Assembly (NCBI GenBank): GCA_963805495.1
Contig: CAWDUQ010000005.1
Span: forward strand, 1 to 64,000
Length of the DNA stretch: 64,000 nt
Direction: 5' to 3'
From: DAHUXD01 sp963805495
GTDB lineage: Bacteria > Acidobacteriota > Thermoanaerobaculia > UBA5066 > Gp7-AA6
Part shown: positions 59,780 through 64,000 of the stretch, piece after piece
How positions within the stretch are numbered: the first letter of the stretch is position 1
How the letters are laid out: each line of letters begins with the position of its first letter
The notes under the pieces: model-generated
What the model was told of the DNA's origin: nothing
The model's database searches: none
What the model saw: only the letters and a program-made list of their open reading frames with translations
Translations under genes and position numbers: made by a program

Positions 59780-62379
59780 CGGACGCCCTCCGCCAGGAAG
59801 AGGTCCGAGAGGATGCGGTTGTAGGAGTAGACGTACGCCTTGCCGTCGCGCGTGAGCGCGGGCGGCGAGAGCGAGTTGATCCCGGCCGGGTCGAGCGGAA
59901 CCAGTTCCTTGAAGAGCTCGCGCTTGCCCGTGTCGAGATCGATCCGATAGACCCGGCCCGGCAGGGCTCCCCGGTCGAAGGCGAAGAGCGAGCGATCGCC
60001 CGCCCAGCCCGTCGGGTCCTCGTGCGGATCGAGGCCCGCGATCGGCGTCGGCTCGCCGCCCTCCAGCGGATACAGGTAGCGTCGGCGGTCCGGCCCCTGG
60101 ACGGCCGCCAATCGACCGTCGGGCGAAATGGCGCGCAGGGAAGCCCGGTACCCCGTCGGCGAGATGGCCCGCGGTTTGCCACCGGCGCTGTCCAGAACGA
60201 AGAGGCGACTGCCCTTCCCCGAATCGCTGGCCGTCAGGAGGATCCGCTTCCCGTCGGGAAACCACTCCGCGCCCGACGGAACGAGGCCTCCCGTCGGGAG
60301 GTCCCGCGCTTCTCCCGCGCCGGTCGGCAGGACGACGAGCTTGGGTTCTGTCCCGACGTTCGTGACGCCGAGGACCCAGCGGCCATCCGGAGAGATCGAC
60401 ATGGGAACGCCCTCTCCCAACCGGACCGGGGGCGAGCCGTCCATGCGCCGCAGGTAGGCCGAATAGCCAGCGCCCCCACCCTCTCCGGACTCGACGAACA
60501 CGAACGACTTCCCGTCCGGCGAAATGTCGCGCACGCCGGACCAGTCGAGCCACGAGAGGTCTTTCTCGCGCGTGTCTCCCGGCGAAAATCCGAGGATTCC
60601 GGAACGCAGGGTGTCATGGGCGATGAGCACCCGCCCATCCTTCGCGATGTCGTGCAGGGTGAGGTTTCCGGTGACCCGCGCGACGACACGGTGTGCGCCG
60701 GACCGACTGACGGCATGGAGCGCGCGGTTTCCGCCGACATCCGCCGCGGTGAACCAGACCTCAAGGCCCGGAGGCGCCCACGCGAGGCCGCCGGCCGTGG
60801 AGAATCCCGTCGCGAGCGTCTTCAACTTCCCGGAAGCGTCGACGACGGCGATCGAGCCGCCGTCGTCGCCAATGGTCGGGTGGTCGATGAAGGCGAGGAG
60901 GTCCCCCGTCGGCGACACGCGCACGTTGCTGACCCAGCCCGTGGTCTCGTACAGGACCTTGCCGACCGGGTACTCGATCCGGTTCCTCGAGCCGACCAGC
61001 CGGACGATTGCGAGGGCCTGTCCGTCCGGGGCCCAGTCCGCGTAGAGCACGTCGTCCTGGATCTCCCGCGGCGTTCCGCCTCCCGTCATCCCGATCCGCG
61101 CGAGCATCCCGCCTTGCTCGAAGGGCCCGAGGAAGCGGCGGTGAAGGGCGACGGCCATCTCGCCCGCGGCCGAGACGGAAAGAAGATCCGCCCCCGCCAG
61201 CCCGAACGGCCGCGCCTCCGGGCTGTCCAGGCGGCTGACGAAGATCTCGATCGGGCGGCCCTCCCAGCCCGCGGCATAGATCACGGTCTGACCGTCGGGC
61301 GCGAACCGGGCGTTCATGATCTCGCCGCGCCGGAACGTCAGCTCGCGATACGACGGGGGCACGACGGTCCCCGCCTTCCGGCCTGCCGCGAATGCCGCCA
61401 CGCCGACCACCGAAGCCAGCACGGCCGCGCCGAGGAGCCAGGGCCAGCGGCGCCGGCTCGAGCGCACCGCGGCCGTCGCGGCGGCCGTCTGGTCCGTGGA
61501 GGTCGAAAACGAGGCTTCCGAGAGGTGGTCGCGCACGTCCGCGAGGTCGCGCGCGAGGTCTTTCGTGGTGCCGAAGCGGTCTTCCGGGTCCTTCGCGAGA
61601 CAGCGCTCGACCAGCCACCGCACGGGCGACGGCACCTTCGGGTTGAGCTGTCCGACGGGGTCCGGCTCCTCGCGGATGATCGCCGTCATCGTCTCGGCCG
61701 TGGTCGAGCGCTCGAAAGCCCGCTTTCCCGTCGCGAGCTCGTAGATGATCGAGCCGAAGGAGAACTGGTCCGACCGGAAGTCGACCGTCCGCCCCGACGC
61801 CTGCTCGGGCGACATGTAGCCGACCGTCCCCATGACCATGCCGGGACGCGTCGGCTCTCCGACCGCCGTCTTCAGGCTCGAGACCTCCTGGTCCTCCGGC
61901 GTGACGAGTTTGGCGAGGCCGAAGTCGAGGATCTTGGCGAACCCGTGCTTGGAGACCATGACGTTCTGTGGCTTCAGGTCGCGGTGAACGATCCCGACGG
62001 CGTGCGCGGCGGCGAGCCCCTCGGCGATCTGCACCGAAACGTCGAGAAGCTTCTTGACGGGCAGGGGGCCGCCGGCCGTGAGGTCCTTCAGCGTCCCGCC
62101 CTCGACGAGCTCCATGGCGATGTAGACGTTCGAGTCGTGCGTGCCGATGTCGTAGATCGTCAGGATGTTCGGGTGCGAAAGCGCGGACGCCGCGCGCGCC
62201 TCCCGCTCGAAACGGGAACGGCGCTCCGGATCGGAAGCGAGCTCGGGCGGCAGCACCTTGATCGCGACGTCGCGCTTGAGCCGCTCGTCGCGCGCGCGGT
62301 ACACCTCCCCCATCCCTCCCGCGCCCAGGGGCGCGAGAATCTCGTAGGGACCGAGCTTCGTTCCGGCGGACAGGGACAT
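59776..62379 (-). CDS. Membrane-anchored Ser/Thr kinase with TolB/WD40-like propeller
   Basis: 867 residues. Kinase domain ~12-280: GAGGMGEVY (19-27), K41, HRDLKPQN (132-139), DFG (152-154), SPEQASGRTVDFRSDQFSFG. One membrane helix near 310-332 (PWLLGAAVLASVVGVAAFAA). Extracytoplasmic part ~340-867 made of propeller blades (FAPDGQTVIYAAGWEGRPIE, DWAPDGQALAIVRL, ISPDGRWVLGVTNV, FPDGKRILLTASDSGKGSRL). A sensor kinase of the type expanded in Acidobacteriota. Paralogous to the next gene. Confidence 0.92.
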   Translation of the reverse strand: MSLSAGTKLGPYEILAPLGAGGMGEVYRARDERLKRDVAIKVLPPELASDPERRSRFEREARAASALSHPNILTIYDIGTHDSNVYIAMELVEGGTLKDLTAGGPLPVKKLLDVSVQIAEGLAAAHAVGIVHRDLKPQNVMVSKHGFAKILDFGLAKLVTPEDQEVSSLKTAVGEPTRPGMVMGTVGYMSPEQASGRTVDFRSDQFSFGSIIYELATGKRAFERSTTAETMTAIIREEPDPVGQLNPKVPSPVRWLVERCLAKDPEDRFGTTKDLARDLADVRDHLSEASFSTSTDQTAAATAAVRSSRRRWPWLLGAAVLASVVGVAAFAAGRKAGTVVPPSYRELTFRRGEIMNARFAPDGQTVIYAAGWEGRPIEIFVSRLDSPEARPFGLAGADLLSVSAAGEMAVALHRRFLGPFEQGGMLARIGMTGGGTPREIQDDVLYADWAPDGQALAIVRLVGSRNRIEYPVGKVLYETTGWVSNVRVSPTGDLLAFIDHPTIGDDGGSIAVVDASGKLKTLATGFSTAGGLAWAPPGLEVWFTAADVGGNRALHAVSRSGAHRVVARVTGNLTLHDIAKDGRVLIAHDTLRSGILGFSPGDTREKDLSWLDWSGVRDISPDGKSFVFVESGEGGGAGYSAYLRRMDGSPPVRLGEGVPMSISPDGRWVLGVTNVGTEPKLVVLPTGAGEARDLPTGGLVPSGAEWFPDGKRILLTASDSGKGSRLFVLDSAGGKPRAISPTGYRASLRAISPDGRLAAVQGPDRRRYLYPLEGGEPTPIAGLDPHEDPTGWAGDRSLFAFDRGALPGRVYRIDLDTGKRELFKELVPLDPAGINSLSPPALTRDGKAYVYSYNRILSDLFLAEGVR

Positions 62380-62405
62380 CGAGGACTCGGGATTCTATCC
62401 GCGGA

Positions 62406-64000
62406 TCACTTCAGCCCTTCGACGAGCTGAAGGAAGGAGATGACGCGCAGGTAGCTGTAGGCGTAGGTCCGGCCGTCGGCCGTGACGCAGGCGCGGCTGA
62501 TGGTCGAGAGCCCCGCGCTGTCGGCCGGCGCGACCTCTTTCCAGATCTCGAGCTTCCCCGTCGCCAGGTCGTACTTCTGCAGGCGCGAGGGAATCGTCCG
62601 ATCCTGCTGGACGTAGAGAGTCCGGCCGTCCGGAGAGAAGCGGATCGGACGGAACTGGGAGGTCAGCCCCGACAGCACCGTCGGTTCCCCGCCGCCCAGC
62701 GGGTAGAGGTAGATCCTCCGGTCCGGGCCGCTCACGACCGCCGCCGAGCCGTCCGGGCGGATGGCGCCGCGAAAGAGCGAGTAGCCCTCCGGCGTCAGCG
62801 CGCGCGGCTTCCCGCCCCCGAGGTCCCTGAGGTACAGCCGGGTCCCGTGCCCCGACTCCGTCGCGGTGAACAGGATGCTCTTGCCGTCGGGAACGAAGTC
62901 CGCGTTGAAGGCGTCCAATCCGTCGTGCGGCAGTGCCCGCGGCTCGCCGACGCTCGTCGGCAGCAGCACGATCTGAGGCGTCGCGGTGTGGGTGATCGAA
63001 ATTGCCCAGGCGCCGTCGGGCGAGAACGCCTCCGTCGAGCCTTCTCCGAGCCGGACCGCCGGCGCGCCGTCGAAGGACCGGAGGTACGAGGAATAGGCCG
63101 AGCCTCCCCCCTCCCCCGACTCGGTGATCAGGATCTTCGATCCGTCCGGAGCGATGTCCGTGACGAGCGAGTAGTCGAGCCACGAGAGCTCGCGCTCCTT
63201 TTCCTCGCCGGGCCCCCGGCCGAGGATACCGAGGCGGTCGCTCTCGTTGGTCATCAGGACCCGGCCGTTCCGGGAGATGTCGAGGAGCGTGCTGATCCCG
63301 GGCACGCGGCCGACCATGCGCGGCTTCCCGGTCAACGTGACGCCATGGACGGCGCGATTGAACCCGCCCTCGGCCGCCGTGTACCAGATCTCGCCGCCGC
63401 CCGGGAACCACGCGAGCCCCTGCGCCGTCGCATAGAGCGGCGTGAGGTCCTTCTTCTTTCCGGCCCGGTCCACGATCGAAATGCGGCCGCCGTCGTCGTT
63501 CGGGGCCGGATGGTCGATGAAGGCGACGAGGTCGCCTACCGGGGAAATGCGCGGGTGGCTGATCCACCCCGACGTCTCGTAGAGGGCCTTGCCGACCGGG
63601 TACTCCAGTCGGTTTCGAACACCGGCATCGCGGACCACGGCGAGGTCTTTTCCGTCGGGCGACCAGTCCGCCCACTGCACGTGATCGAGGATGTCGCGCG
63701 GCGCGCCGCCCGCGATCGAGATCCGGGCGAGCCGCCCCGACCGGATGAACGCCGCCGAGCGCTCGGGGTTCAGGCAGACCGCCATCTCGCCGGTGCTCGA
63801 GATCGCGAAGATGTCGGCCGGCGGCAACCCGAACGGCCGCGACTCCGGGCTCTCGGGACGGTTGATGAAGACCTCGAAGGGTTTCCCTTCCCACGCCGCG
63901 GAGTAGACGATCGTCTGGCCGTCCGGCGCGAAGAGCGCGCTCCCGACCTCTCCGCGCGAGAACGTGATCTGGCGGAACGACGGCGGCTCCACGAAGGCCG
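62406..64000 (-). CDS. Second kinase-propeller paralogue, 5' end outside the window
   Basis: The visible part encodes over 528 residues, all propeller repeats: FAPDGQTIVYSAAWEGKPFE, DWSPDGKDLAVVRD, FSPDGAWAISITHTATPQIV, FVPDGKSILFTATESGHGTR, and the ending RTYAYSYLRVISFLQLVEGL. It aligns block by block with the propeller of the neighbouring kinase (both end SY-R-(I/V)xS-L-LxEG). The kinase and membrane helix would lie beyond 64000. A tandem duplication 26 bases apart. Confidence 0.85.
   Translation of the reverse strand, partial: AFVEPPSFRQITFSRGEVGSALFAPDGQTIVYSAAWEGKPFEVFINRPESPESRPFGLPPADIFAISSTGEMAVCLNPERSAAFIRSGRLARISIAGGAPRDILDHVQWADWSPDGKDLAVVRDAGVRNRLEYPVGKALYETSGWISHPRISPVGDLVAFIDHPAPNDDGGRISIVDRAGKKKDLTPLYATAQGLAWFPGGGEIWYTAAEGGFNRAVHGVTLTGKPRMVGRVPGISTLLDISRNGRVLMTNESDRLGILGRGPGEEKERELSWLDYSLVTDIAPDGSKILITESGEGGGSAYSSYLRSFDGAPAVRLGEGSTEAFSPDGAWAISITHTATPQIVLLPTSVGEPRALPHDGLDAFNADFVPDGKSILFTATESGHGTRLYLRDLGGGKPRALTPEGYSLFRGAIRPDGSAAVVSGPDRRIYLYPLGGGEPTVLSGLTSQFRPIRFSPDGRTLYVQQDRTIPSRLQKYDLATGKLEIWKEVAPADSAGLSTISRACVTADGRTYAYSYLRVISFLQLVEGLK

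Noticed and set aside
59471..60553. Minus-strand frame of 360 codons overlapping the kinase gene
   Set aside because: Only its last 102 codons (DUF971) are real. The upstream part is the kinase gene read in a shifted frame.

Overview
The window is a high-GC bacterial chromosome segment, most likely from an Acidobacteriota member (Thermoanaerobaculia/Holophagae-like). This is inferred from the combination of Ser/Thr kinases carrying TolB-type propeller or TPR sensor halves, a GWxTD-domain family expansion, alternative complex III fused in one operon with an A2-type caa3 oxidase, futalosine-route menaquinone synthesis (MqnD), and MglA/MglB polarity proteins. No taxonomic marker gene is present, so the assignment is an inference.

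Layout. 1-2.2 kb: a kinase-TPR hybrid. 2.2-10 kb: an accessory region with a glyoxalase-fold protein, a 5-residue-periodic repeat protein, SLH-domain secreted proteins, a Tat-exported PhoD phosphatase and an IS1111-type insertion sequence. It is saturated with short repeats ending in GGGGTCAG/CTGACCCC, and several gene fragments sit between those repeats. 10-19.6 kb: B12-dependent ribonucleotide reductase, another SLH protein, ErpA, a TVP38 membrane protein, and three GWxTD paralogues plus the remnant of a fourth. 19.6-32 kb: one tightly overlapping operon for alternative complex III (actA-F), a small membrane protein, SCO and caa3 oxidase (coxB-A-C-D), which together move electrons from quinol to oxygen. 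32-46 kb: transporters (Ca2+/H+ antiporter, EamA, SSF, MFS), fRMsr, a SirB1-DUF2203 fusion, O-methyltransferase, M20 hydrolase, amidohydrolase, hydroxyacyl-CoA dehydrogenase and MqnD. 46-51.4 kb: a tiny lysine-rich peptide gene with its own promoter and terminator, then a PadR regulator next to a periplasmic aldehyde/xanthine-type molybdenum oxidase (2Fe-2S, Mo and FAD/4Fe-4S subunits). 51.5-56.7 kb: mglA, mglB, recR, ybaB, dnaX, SRP RNA, an ECF sigma/anti-sigma unit and tRNA-Ser, all on the minus strand. 56.7-64 kb: tandem copies of the 5' half of tRNA-Ser, a CGNR regulator, a PhyH dioxygenase, a GNAT enzyme, a DUF971 protein and two tandem kinase-propeller genes, the last cut by the window edge.

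Main observations. (1) The IS1111-type element is inserted inside one copy of the dispersed repeat. Removing it restores a complete repeat, and its right non-coding end carries a 10-base segment complementary to the target across the junction, as expected for a bridge/seekRNA guide. (2) Fragments of two neighbouring genes have been copied and are delimited by the same repeats. (3) Many genes without a Shine-Dalgarno have a TANNNT -10 box only 6-9 bases before the start codon, implying widespread leaderless transcripts, including a 28-bp bidirectional promoter. (4) Two 131-bp tandem copies of promoter plus 5' half of tRNA-Ser lie upstream of the intact tRNA. (5) A free-standing gene encodes a 19-residue peptide with 11 lysines.
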